Source: Macrobrachium rosenbergii (Eukaryota; Arthropoda; Malacostraca; Decapoda; Palaemonidae). Taken from it: a stretch of DNA of 64,000 nucleotides. Numbering within the stretch: the first letter of the stretch is position 1; each line of letters opens with the position of its first letter. The stretch is from assembly GCF_040412425.1 (NCBI RefSeq), contig NC_089749.1:31833313-31897312 (forward strand), given 5' to 3'. Position numbers and translations under genes: made by a program. The notes below the pieces were generated by a model. The model made no database searches and was not told where the DNA came from. It was given only the letters and a program-made list of their open reading frames with translations. This document shows positions 46,894 to 57,680 of the stretch, piece after piece.

Positions 46894-48481
46894 GTAAGAT
46901 GTTTCCTGTAATTGTACTGGATTTGTATAAACAGTTATGTTTTGACAACTGACCAGTTGTCTTATGGAATGAAAGGTATTCAAATATATGCTTGTTTACT
47001 GTATAGTTGTGAAATTAGCATGGTAATGCCCGTCTAGCTTTAGTATAAGGGCACCTCGACCATCATATAACTGGGTTCTTTGATGATATTTATTTTCTTG
47101 AACTTTTTCAAGTGACCTGACATGCTGCTTTCTCTATTTGTAAAATTGTATGATTGGAGGGGTATTTCAGTCAGTGACATTGTAAAATGTGAATATTAAG
47201 GAGTTTGTAATGTAAGTACAGTAGCGTGAAAATCTCATCAAACATGAATTACTTTGTGCCCTTCAACCAGATAAGCCTTAAAAGCTCTCAAACCCTTTGC
47301 TTTTAGCCGTAGTCTTTGTAAAGAATTTGCATTCTGAGAGGCTCAAGTACAGTAAGTGAGAAATTTATCAAGTGGCAGTTTTTACCTGAATTGGGTTCCG
47401 GGGGCATGGAAAGGTTCACGGTAGTGAAAAAGATGGAATGACAGTAGTATCACAACAACCCATATAAATTATTATTTATATTTTATAAGTAACATACTGA
47501 ATTTTCTTTTTATGAACTTGTATAATTACAGTACTATAGTATTTATAGAGGAAAATTATTATGAAAAGTTTTTTATTTCTACAAGGATACTCATCTTGAT
47601 CTTGCATATGGATGTAAAGAATATGAATTTGGTCTTGAAGCTTCATGACAAAGTAGTTGCTCCAATAGGAATACGAACCTACGCTTTTAAAGATGGACTA
47701 CTCAGCATAAAGCACACTGCAGCTGTATACTGACTTAAATATAAAACAAATGCCTATCAGGTAGACATATGAGTCATCTGTGACCTGAGCTGGGTTAGCT
47801 CACCCATTTTATTCTCAGACATCTTGGTGAGCAGTTGTGTGTTAATTTTCGTCTCACGAAGTTGAGATTTGCTTTTGTGTGGGTCGCATGTTCATGCCCT
47901 TTCTTTTCTTACACTGCCATTTCCTCCTCCAAGAGCTCTGTGCCTTAGTGTCTTGCTGTGTAGAATTGGTTTCAAGTATGGAAAGGAAGCATTTCTATGC
48001 TTTTTCTTTGTGTTGCCCAGCCATGTGGTGATCCCCTCATGCATTCTCCATTGCTCCTGTCTGTGTGTTTCCTATGGCTACGATGGAGGATACAAAATCC
48101 AAGCTCTGATGTTGTGTGGGAAAGGGCAGGCCTTGCAGAAAATTTGTCCCCATTTGAAGTAGACCGGCATTGTGTGTTTTTCGTGTTGGGGACAAGAGTG
48201 CACAAGGGAGGCCATGAGTGATAAATGATGTGTGGGGTAGCTCACCCCAGTGGTCTCGCTGCAAGAAGAGACGACTTTAGAAGGGCACTGCTTTTAAGGA
48301 ACCAGCACTTAGTCCTTATCCATACCATCTAGTGTTCCCTCATTCATCACCTATGCCAGCCAGATGGAGAAGATACAATGACATAGGGAAGCTAGCCATC
48401 CTTCATAAAGGTTCGAGATTCCAGTATGGCAACCCATGTGAGTATCCTGTGGGTGATCCCTCCCCCCCAATCCCCCTGCTT

Positions 48482-48526
<45 letters not shown>

Positions 48527-49680
48527 CCCTTGCTAGTGGAAGGAGAGCAGTATGAGATTTGGTTTCGATCTTGATGCCACCTGGAGTTTTAACCCTCCCT
48601 CTTCTTTCTCTATTTCGGAGGGTTACTCCTCTGCAGTGGATAACAACTTACAGGAGCAACATCAATAGAGGGATCCCTCCCTCCTCCAGGAGGAGAGAAC
48701 TGACTAGACCAGTGGGTGTTGGGGACACACTGCAAAGTAAAACTGATCGGCATGGAGGAAGCATACATTGGAACGAGGTCAGGGAGTTGCAGGAGTCAGA
48801 GCCCTCCCTCTTAGAGAAGTGTTTTTGCCTTAAAATTTTGCCTTATTCATGTTGGGGTTCGGAAGTACACTGTATAAAGATCCATCACTTAGTGATCAGT
48901 TCTTAAGGAAATTTGTCTAAAATTTTCTTTGACATGTATAAATGTTTTGGTGTAGACACCATCACTTAATTTTCCATGTGTGAATACCTTTGTGTAGGGA
49001 ATATGGAATCCACTGTTCAGTGAGGTAACCTTGAGGAAATTTGGCTAGGTTTTTCCTTGACATGTATAGATACCCCTGTGTAAAGGGTTAATGAATACTA
49101 TGAAGAAATCCAGCTAGATTTTTCTTAGGCATGTGTAAATAATTTTTGTGCTTAGAGTCATCAAACTCATAGGTTAATGACAAACTTTTAGAGGTAATAG
49201 ATCAGGGATTTTCCTACAAGAAATATTAAATTCTTTGTGTTGGGGGGTTTGTCAAAAACGGAACAGCAGCTGCATATTTGTTAGCAGCCGTGCTGTTTTC
49301 CTCATATTGATTAATACTGTTGATCTTTTTGGGTCTGAAAGACACAAGTATTTGCAAGGCCACATAATTGGGGAGTCTTCAATGTTGCGTGTCTCCCTGC
49401 CCCATTTCTTCCTACAGGTATGCGGCCAGAGCTGAGGCATAGGTGTTCCAAACAATGGGAAGCTCCAGCATCTCCTCTCTTTGCATCTGGACAAAGAAGG
49501 TTTCTCTGTGCCCCTCTCTAAATTGGTACTCGTGAAAGGGGAAGCATCGGATGTGGCAGTCAAGACAATTGCCATGGCACCCTCCATTCTCTTGACAGAA
49601 CATTGAGGAGTAGCACTGTGATCCCCTCTGCTGCAGCTGTTGAGAGAGGAGCAGCACAGCAACTCCAAGGGTGAAGTCCC
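46894..49680. other. First part of 13.6-kb intron 6
   Basis: Ordinary AT-rich intron to about 47.75 kb, then a more GC-balanced stretch (47.76-49.68 kb) with many short open frames and a GA microsatellite. The composition is that of the DIRS-like B copies, and it may be the gag end of the element whose RT is at 50.6 kb, but no motif proves it. Confidence 0.4.
48485..48525. repeat. GA microsatellite
   Basis: About 20 GA units, uninterrupted. Confidence 0.97.
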
Positions 49681-49684
49681 AATA

Positions 49685-49946
49685 CAGGCAGTCCCTGGTT
49701 AATGGCGATCCAGTTTTACGGGGCTTGTCTAGTGACGAAAATTGCCAATTTCCTCTTATCGGCACCGATAATTGGGTATTGGTGCCGATACATACCTAAC
49801 ATAGGCACCGATAACCAAAAACAGTGCTGATAAGCCTGAAACTCACTGAGAAAGTGCCAAAAATCGCCGATTTTTGGTTAGCAGCGATTTTCAATTATCA
49901 TCACACCCTCAGAACCGAACCCCTGCCAATAACCGGGGACTGCCTG
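49685..49946. mobile_element. Complete MITE of the CAGGCAGTCCCC family, 262 bp
   Basis: The left end CAGGCAGTCCCTGGTTAATG follows TA. The right end AATAACCGGGGACTGCCTG is followed by TG, a one-base change from TA. The interior matches the copy at 45028-45339 (GGGGCTTGTCTAG, GATAATTGGGTATTGG, ATCATCACACCCTCAGAA). Confidence 0.88.
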
Positions 49947-50589
49947 TGCATTGATGCATTTTTCCCATTCCTCTCCAAGACCAGACATCAAGGGTTTCAT
50001 ATGTCTCGATGAAGTGATGCGGCTCAAGAACCAACAGTCATGCCCTGTTGCCCTGCTGTCAGTGGCATAGCAGCAGCTGCACTAGGAGTTCCAGCCGCAG
50101 GACATCCCCAACCCGCTCTTCGAGCAGATCAGACAGGGTACGAAGTGCTTCCTGAGACTGGAAGTACAGAGTCCCCCCCTGCTCCACTGCCCACCACTCC
50201 AAATGGAGGTGGAGTTGCATCAATCAGAGCGGCATGACATGCTGGAAGCTGAGAGACCTCATCGCAACCTGCTCCACTTAGCACCCAAGCACTAGGAGGG
50301 GTTGGTGTCACCCCCCCTTTTTCTAACGGAGTGGAGGAATGGACAGTGTGTGCTCCAAGGCAGGGGTACAGACTGTCCTTCAATGACACCAAAGCCCCAG
50401 CTAGTGGAGCCAGTCTGACCATTTCTGCAGCACATCTCAGGCCAGACTCTCTTCATGTTCCACTCCCCTCCTCCCCAATTCTCATGCTTAATGTGGCAGC
50501 TGTGTAGATCGTGGAAAACCACTCACCAGGTTTCTACAGTCACCTTTTCCCTATTGGAGGAGGTATCAGAAGGTTGGTGATCAGTCATA

Positions 50590-50850
50590 GACTTGTCCAC
50601 CCCAAATCTCTGCCCCTAGCAGATGTCCCTCTTCGAGGAGACACTGCAGTCTGTCTTGGCATCCATCAGGGAGAATGATTATATGGTGTCCACAGACTGC
50701 AGGATGCTTATCTGCACATCCCCATCCACAAGATGTCCAGGAAGTACCTAAGGTTTGTCTCCCAGGTAATAGTTACTAGTTCAAGGCCCTTTGCTTTGGC
50801 AGTGATGGCACCACAAGTCTTCACCCAGGGTTTTCAGCTAGTTGGTTTGT
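50590..50850 (+). pseudogene. DIRS-like reverse transcriptase fragment (copy B3)
   Basis: At about 50625-50690 the frame gives LFEETLQSVLASIRENDYMV, and then after a frame change at 50700-50761 LQDAYLHIPIHKMSRKYLRF. A third part reads APQVFTQ at about 50805. This corresponds to ASIRxGDWxVSxDLxDAYxHIPIHxxSRKYLRF ... APxVFTK of DIRS-type RTs. The catalytic YLDD box is not found downstream. Adjacent DNA from 49.95 to 51 kb probably belongs to the same relic. Confidence 0.6.
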
Positions 50851-51479
50851 GCACCACCTGTTCTTGTGACAGATTTAGTTTTTCATGTTTTGTCATAGAA
50901 CTGGTTTCTGTTCAGATTCCTGATTACCTCACTGATTTGTTGAAGGCACTTTGCGGGACCTTAGTTAGTTTGAGGCATACTTGATCATTCCCTTTTTCAG
51001 CATGTGGCTTCTCGAGTTGTGCCATTCTGAGTTTGTTTCACAAATGTGCATTGTCCACCGAGAGTGAGGAATTTTGATCTGAGGTTGTTTGGCTTTTACT
51101 GTGCATTCAAACAAGTTTCTCTCAATGACATCCACAAACCACTTGTGTCCAGCAGTCCTCTTATGTATGTATTTCTGTGGTCAAACACTTTATTTTTATT
51201 TTTATTTTTTTGTACTCTCTCCATCACCATGCTTTGGTATGGTTGTGCTTAATCTGGGCCATTGCTATCAGTGGTAATCAGGACCAGTCAGTGGGCTGCT
51301 TGATCTTTCTTGGTAATGAAAGGCTTTTGTTGTGGCCAGTTCATTTGAAACTGTCCTTTAGGGCAAAATCTGTTATCTTGCTCTTGTACACGATGTACAG
51401 TAACTTACGAAACATAAAGGTCTATGTTTTGCAATCTTCCTATAGGTTATGATTATCTACAGTATCTTATAATGAAACA

Positions 51480-51810
51480 AGCCATATTTCCTTACACAAT
51501 AATGGATCTATTTTGACAGCAGAGCTATCTGCATTTGAAACAATCCACCACAGAATTTTGTAGTGTTCAGTGATTAGAAGTGCTATAGAAGCCTTTCAAA
51601 ATTAGTATGTCCAAAAATCCTTGTGTTTAACACATGTATAAGAAGCCAGTTCCCTGCACATGTAGGTTTTGAAGAAAATGTCGATGCTGATAAAGCTGTC
51701 AAAAATATAATTACTGTGACTTGATCAGTAATGTTGAAAGTAATTGCCATTTCATTTGCATCAAGATTTGTTGTTTCTGTTTGCCTTATGATTTTCTTAT
51801 CATCTTGGCT
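51480..51810 (+). pseudogene. LINE RNase H-like fragment
   Basis: Across frame breaks the forward strand gives HNNGSILTAELSAFETIHH and, in another frame, NFVVFSD, then SAIEAFQN. This fits the SIFTAELxAIxxAL ... FVIFSDSxSAL part of LINE RNase H domains and resembles the relic at 35.5 kb. No RT is attached. Confidence 0.45.
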
Positions 51811-53508
51811 CAAATAGAAGCTAATAGTTCAAAGTTCATGTATTTTAAAAGAATGTTTTGAGTAGTTTATACCACTAATCTTCAGTTTACAGTGATATAC
51901 AGGGGGAAGGATACACAGGTTTTTTTTACTGCATGAGGATGGTAGAAGTGGCCCATGTGGGTTGTGAAGGGAGCTTTCTTTGTACAGCCTTCCAGTAAGG
52001 AATGAGGGGTTCTTCAGGAATGTTGCTATTCACAGTGGTGGTCCTCTTTAGAAGTCCTATTCATTAATTTCTATATGAGCATCATAGGGGAAAGTCTTCA
52101 ACCAGGTAGCAACCTCTCTACCTACCAGTACACTGACAGCACTTCACCAGGGTGGAATCCGAAGATTATCTTGAGTTCATCTGACAGTCATTAGTGTCTT
52201 CTCCAGTCCACTTTACCTGTGAGAGGAGCACTGAGGAGTACTCCTTCATGTTAAAGTAACCCAGACCCAAGAAGGATACTCCACAACAGTCTACACTAAA
52301 CAGACCATGTGAGTGTCCAGTTATCTATAAGAGAATGTCATGAACACTTAGGGAGAGCCTTCTCGCACTGCTACTTGTGAGAGGAAACAGAGCAGTATTG
52401 ACAAGGGTAACCCAGGTTCTTGTCTACAATGGTCTCACAGACTGAGATTTCCAAAATGCATCAAATAGACTAAACAAGTGGCACCAAGAACCTATCACCA
52501 CAAGAAACAGTGGCATTAAGTAACATATCTGTTACATAAGGGCTGCTTGCACCAGTATTACGATCACAGTGAAGCCCTAGGAAAAAATAATAAATGACAT
52601 TGTCATTGCCATCTCCGACAGTCTCAGATTCATCCTCATCATCTGTTATGAAAACTGCAAAACATCAGACCTAATAAAGGAACTCAGCCACCCTCCTGAA
52701 TATTGGAAGAGAGACTCAAAGTCAGATACAGTATTGATTCAAATGCCAAAATAGATACCCCATTAGTACATTGGTATGATGACCATCCTTCTCTCCAAAG
52801 ATCTTTCTTGCCAGCTATAGGAAGGCACACTATTTAAGCACTTCAGAAAAAAAAAATACCATAACAGCTTACACTGCCCCATACAATTAAAATCATTTGA
52901 AATCTTAGATGCTGCCCCTACCCACGATTGGCTACAACACTGAGAAGTTCTGAATATGTCAAAATTACAACCAACAGTAAACACTAAGGTTGATATGCTC
53001 ACCTGTCCCTCCATCACCTACAGAAGTTGCCCCCTGAGATGTAATACTTGAGAACAGGAATGTAACTGTCTCCTAGTCACAAAGATGACAATCCCTTCCC
53101 ACCTTGGCAAGGCATTTGCACCGCTATCATCTCAGAAGTTGTTCACTAAGGTATGGTTTTTCTGGCTAAAGCATTTACTTGTGATGAATACGCCTACACT
53201 ACTAGCGTATCGGCATTCTGTAACAAATACTGTGCACCCATCCCTTGTAAATCATTGAGAGGTGAAGATGAGGAGAGCTATAAACCTACTTGAGACAATG
53301 GTGTAAGATAGACAAATGATTTTTGGACAGTTAATTTTTTACTTGCCCCAACAAGAAAAGAAAATTAAAAGATAAATGAAAAAGACAAACAAGAAACTCA
53401 GTGCAGTTGAAATGACTATTACATTCAACAATACTGCAATAAAAGAGGGTCTTACTTGACTGACCCGTTGGACCAAAGTGTGAAATTTCTTTATGGGGAT
53501 TAACAATA
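51811..53508. other. Intron DNA, no recognised feature
   Basis: Mixed composition with no readable domain. The part from 51.9 to 53.3 kb is somewhat more GC-balanced than typical intron and may be further mobile-element debris. Confidence 0.35.
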
Positions 53509-53602
53509 GGAGAAAGTAAAAGATAGATTTGGACAGTATGGAGACCAGACTGATCTCTGTAAGCGAAGACCAGACTGTCCAAATCTACCTTTTACTTTCT
53601 CC
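53509..53602. repeat. Foldback hairpin, about 28-bp arms
   Basis: GGAGAAAGTAAAAGATAGAT TTGGACAG at the left is inverted at the right as CTGTCCAAATCTACCTTTTA CTTTCTCC with a single mismatch. The loop of about 38 bp also contains two AGACCAGACTG words. Confidence 0.9.
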
Positions 53603-56286
53603 GTAAGCGGGTACCTCCTACAGTGCGCCTTCTATTCCAGCAACATTTGTTTTCTGTCTTTTGCTTTTCATCTGTTAATTATGGCCTGTTCCTACTTAGC
53701 TTTCCACATTCTTTAACTTTACCATACACCAATTGTCAGCTCATTTAAGAACAAATCCTTGGGTAAAACCTGTGAGGTCTGCAAATGTGATTCTTATGTT
53801 CTTGTTAAACTAATTGATAATAATTGTTTGCAGCCAGAAGGAAGCAAGGGAAATGTAGTAGTAGCATTTATAAATAAAATAGGTTTAGATCTCTCGGGGC
53901 ACCTGTTTGCTCTCACAGGGGTGTACTAAATGGTTAATTCTTAAAGGATTACGAAATTGAAAACAAGTCTAAGAAGTTCGACAAACAGGTGGGAATTGAC
54001 TTAAAGGAATGGACAAAAATTGCCTGGCTTAAGGCAGCACTGTTGGTGGTAGAAGGGACAGAAGGAACTTAATGCTCCGAGTGAGGGAAGGTTGTGAAAG
54101 TAAGAGACAGAGCAATACAGCTGGAGACTAAGTGACTCTGTAAAGAACTTTGACTGTTGATAGCATGTTACAGAAGACGTGATGAGCAGAGATCTGTAGG
54201 AATTTTTATGCATTCTTTGGACTTCATATGATTAACCCTTAAACGCCGAGCCTCTATTTACAAAAACATCCCCGTATGCCGGCGGCGTTCGGTGAGTCAG
54301 CGCCGAAGCGAAAAAAAAGTTTTTTTCAAAAAGTCACAGCACGCTTAGTTTTTAAGATTAAGAGTTCATTTTTGGCTCCTTTTTTTTGTCATTGCCTGAA
54401 GTTTAGTATGCAACCATCAGAAATGAAAAAAAAATATCATTATCGTATATAAATATTGGAATATATGACAGCGAAAAAAAAAAACACTTATATAATTGTA
54501 TACAAATCGCGCTGTAAGCACAACGGTTAAAGCTAATAAGTTAATTTTTTTTAGTTGTATTTTACACTAAATTGCGATGACTTTGGTATATAACAAATTG
54601 TTAAACGATCAAAGCAACATAGAGAAAATATTATCACAAAATGATGCATGAATTTGTAACGAGCGGATGTAAAAAAATGTTTTTTTTTTTAAATTCACCA
54701 TAAATCGAAATATTGTGCTAGAGACTTCCCGTTTGTTGAAAAATGAAGCTAATTGATTGAATATTACTAGACTGTAAGTGTTTTAGCTTACAATTGCAGT
54801 TTCGACTATTTCGTCGAGTTAAAGTTGACCGAAAGTCGAATTTTTCTATTTATCGTGATTTATATGAAAATATTTCAAAACTGATAAAAGCTACAACCAT
54901 GAGTTATTTTCTGTTGTATTGTGCATGAAATTGCGCACATTGTCATATATAAAACTTTATGTAACGACTAATATAAAACGGTGCAAATATTATGACAACG
55001 AGACGAAAGAATTTCTGAGATGTTCGGTCGAAGTTACGCAAGCAGACGTAAGGAAAATGTTTTTTCAAAAATTCACCATAAATCGAAATATTGTGCTAGA
55101 GACTTCCAATTTATTGCAAAATGAAGTTAAACGATTGAATATTACTAGAATGTAAGAGTTTTAGCTTACAATTGCGTTTTTACCATTTTCGGTCGAGTTA
55201 AAGTTGACCGAAGGTTGAAATTTTGGCAGTTATCGTGATTTATGTGAAAATATTTCAAAACTGATAAAAGCTACAACCATGAGCTATCTTTTGTTGTATT
55301 GTACATGAAATTGCGCACATTTTCATATATAAAAGTTTATGTAACGACTAATGTAAAACGATGCAAACATTACAACAACATGACGAAAGAATTTCTGAGA
55401 TGTTCGGCCGAGTTACTGCGTGCAGACGTAAGGACAAATTTTTTTTTTTTTTTCAGAAATTCCAGTTTGTTGCAAAATGAAGGTACATGATTGAATATTA
55501 CTAGAATGTAAGAGTTTTAGCTTATAATTGCGTTTTTTTACCATTTCGGTCGAGTTAAAGTTGACCGAAGCTTGAAATTTTGGCAGTTATCATGATTTAT
55601 ATGAAAATATTTCAAAACTGATAAAAGCTACAACCATGAGTTATTTTATGTTGTATTCTACATGAAATTGCTCACATTTCCATATATAAAACTTTATGTA
55701 ACAACTAATATAAAACAGTGCAAACATTACGACAACGTGACGAAAGAATTTCTTGCGCGGACGTAAGGAAAAATTTTTTTCAAAAATTCACCATAAATCG
55801 AAATATTGTGCTAGAGACTTCCAATTGGTTGCAAAATGAAGGTAAATGATTGAATATTACTAGTTGAACCTTTTTCTGGATCGGGGTCCCGTGTCACCCG
55901 GTGAAATAGTCCATTCAGCACTTATTTCTAGGTAATTCCGTTGCTAGATACCAGAGAAAGCTAAATGAAATGCTGGAGTTACTACCCCCAGAGCGAGCTC
56001 CACTAGATGGAGTCGTGTATGGAAAAGGTGAACTACAAAAACACGAACCTTATCCTAGTAAATTCCCCAATGTCAAAAGTCCCAACGAGAGAGGTGCCGA
56101 TACAAGCCCATGCACTACGCTGACTGTATACAAGGCAACACTAGTCGCATTCCATGTTAGCACCCACCTCACTAGAATGAGTTTATCAGGGAGAGGAGAG
56201 AATGAAAAAACAGGGTGGGTCACCGGGTGACACGGGCCCCTCTCCAGAAATAGATTTTTCCTTTGTCAAAATCCTTTTTCTGGATG

Positions 56287-56590
56287 GGTCCGTGTCACCC
56301 AGTGAAATAATAACAGAGAAATAAACATCATTCTTATGCTATTAAAGACTTAAATAGAAACGTTGAAAACTAGGAGAATTCTACCCTGAACATTAGTAAG
56401 GTCCTCTAAGTTCATGTAATGAAAATAATGTAAGTGGTCACCGTCTACATTATTTTCATTACATAAACTTAGGGGACCTTACTAATGTTCAGGGTAGAAT
56501 TCTCCTAGTTTTCAACGTTTCTATTTAAGTCTTTAATAGCATAAGAATGATGTTTATTTCTCTGTTATATTTCATCTGGTGACACGGGAC
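56287..56590. repeat. Palindrome, two arms of about 150 bp
   Basis: The left arm starts GTCCGTGTCACCCAGTGAAA and passes TTCTTATGCTATTAAAGACT and GGAGAATTCTACCCTGAACA. The right arm is its inverse, with GTTCAGGGTAGAATTCTCCT and AGTCTTTAATAGCATAAGAA, ending at GGTGACACGGGACC. The centre is near 56442 (GGTCACCG). Only a few mismatches are present. A single arm occurs at 59262-59417. Confidence 0.93.
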
Positions 56591-57179
56591 CCCGATCCTG
56601 AAAAAGGATTTTGACAAAGGAAAAATCTATTTCTGGAGAGGGGCCCGTGTCACCGGGTGACCCACCCTGTTTTTCATTCTCTCCTCCCTTGATAAACTTC
56701 ATTCTAGTGAGGTGGGTGCTAACATGGAATGCGCTAGTGTTGCCTTGTATACAGTCCGCGAGTAGTGCATGGGCTTGTATCGGCACCTCTCGTTGGGACT
56801 TTTGACATTGGGAATCTCTATAGGATAAGGTTCCGTGTTTTTGTAGTTCACCCTTTTCCATACACGACTCCATCTAGTGGAGCTCGCTCTGGGGGTAGTA
56901 ACTCCAGCATTTCATTTAGCTTTCTCTGGTATTTAGCAATGGAATTACCTAGAAATAAGTGCTGAATGGACTATTTCACCGGGTGACACGGCCCCCTCTC
57001 CAGAAATAGATTGGGAAGCATCCTACTCCTCTCCGAGAAATTGGGAAGGCATTCACTTCACGGGAGGCAATCAAGCCTCCTCCCTGTAGTATTTCTCATA
57101 TGGGTGGGAGGCTGTACCATTTTCGGGGCCACTGGAACTTCAGTTCCTGGGCCCAGAGTATAGTTACCAGGGCCTGGGG

Positions 57180-57680
57180 TGGAGCTGGACTGTTGTTTCC
57201 CCAATCAGGTTCAATCAGCCTCCGACCAGAGTTCTGGGGGTCTTTGTGAATGGCCTGTCAGGCTTTTTCAGTCTGCCAAGGAAGTTCCCTTCCACTGGAA
57301 AATTTTTCCGGGCGTGTCCCGTTTGTTTTCCTTATTCATGCGGCAAGTCTCGGTTGCTTACAGTCTTGTGGGTTCGGATCCTACTGCGCCGTGGAGCCGT
57401 AACCACCTCTATAGACCTTTCCGACGCTTCCTTTCACATCTTGGTTGCAGAAAGGTCCTATCCCTTCTTGGGATTCAGACTCGGGGAGCAGGCGTACCCC
57501 TTCAGGTTCATGCCCTCCTCAACGCGGCTCCAGAGTCTTTGCCAGTTTGAACAATACCGTAGTTCAACAGCTCCGGTATTAGGAGGCTATGCTAGCTGCA
57601 TATCTAGTTGCTGGCTCATTTGGGCACCCAGCGTCGGGAATTGCCTGAGGGCGCCAGTCTTTATAATCGGTTTCTAGAGT
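57180..57680 (+). pseudogene. DIRS-like reverse transcriptase relic (copy A2)
   Basis: The frame at 57246-57677 contains TTSIDLSDASFHILVAER and YPFLGFRLGEQAYPFRFMP as in copy A1. At 57601 the catalytic position again reads TATCTAGTTGC (YLV), not YLDD, and a one-base deletion follows. No functional RT is possible. Confidence 0.65.
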
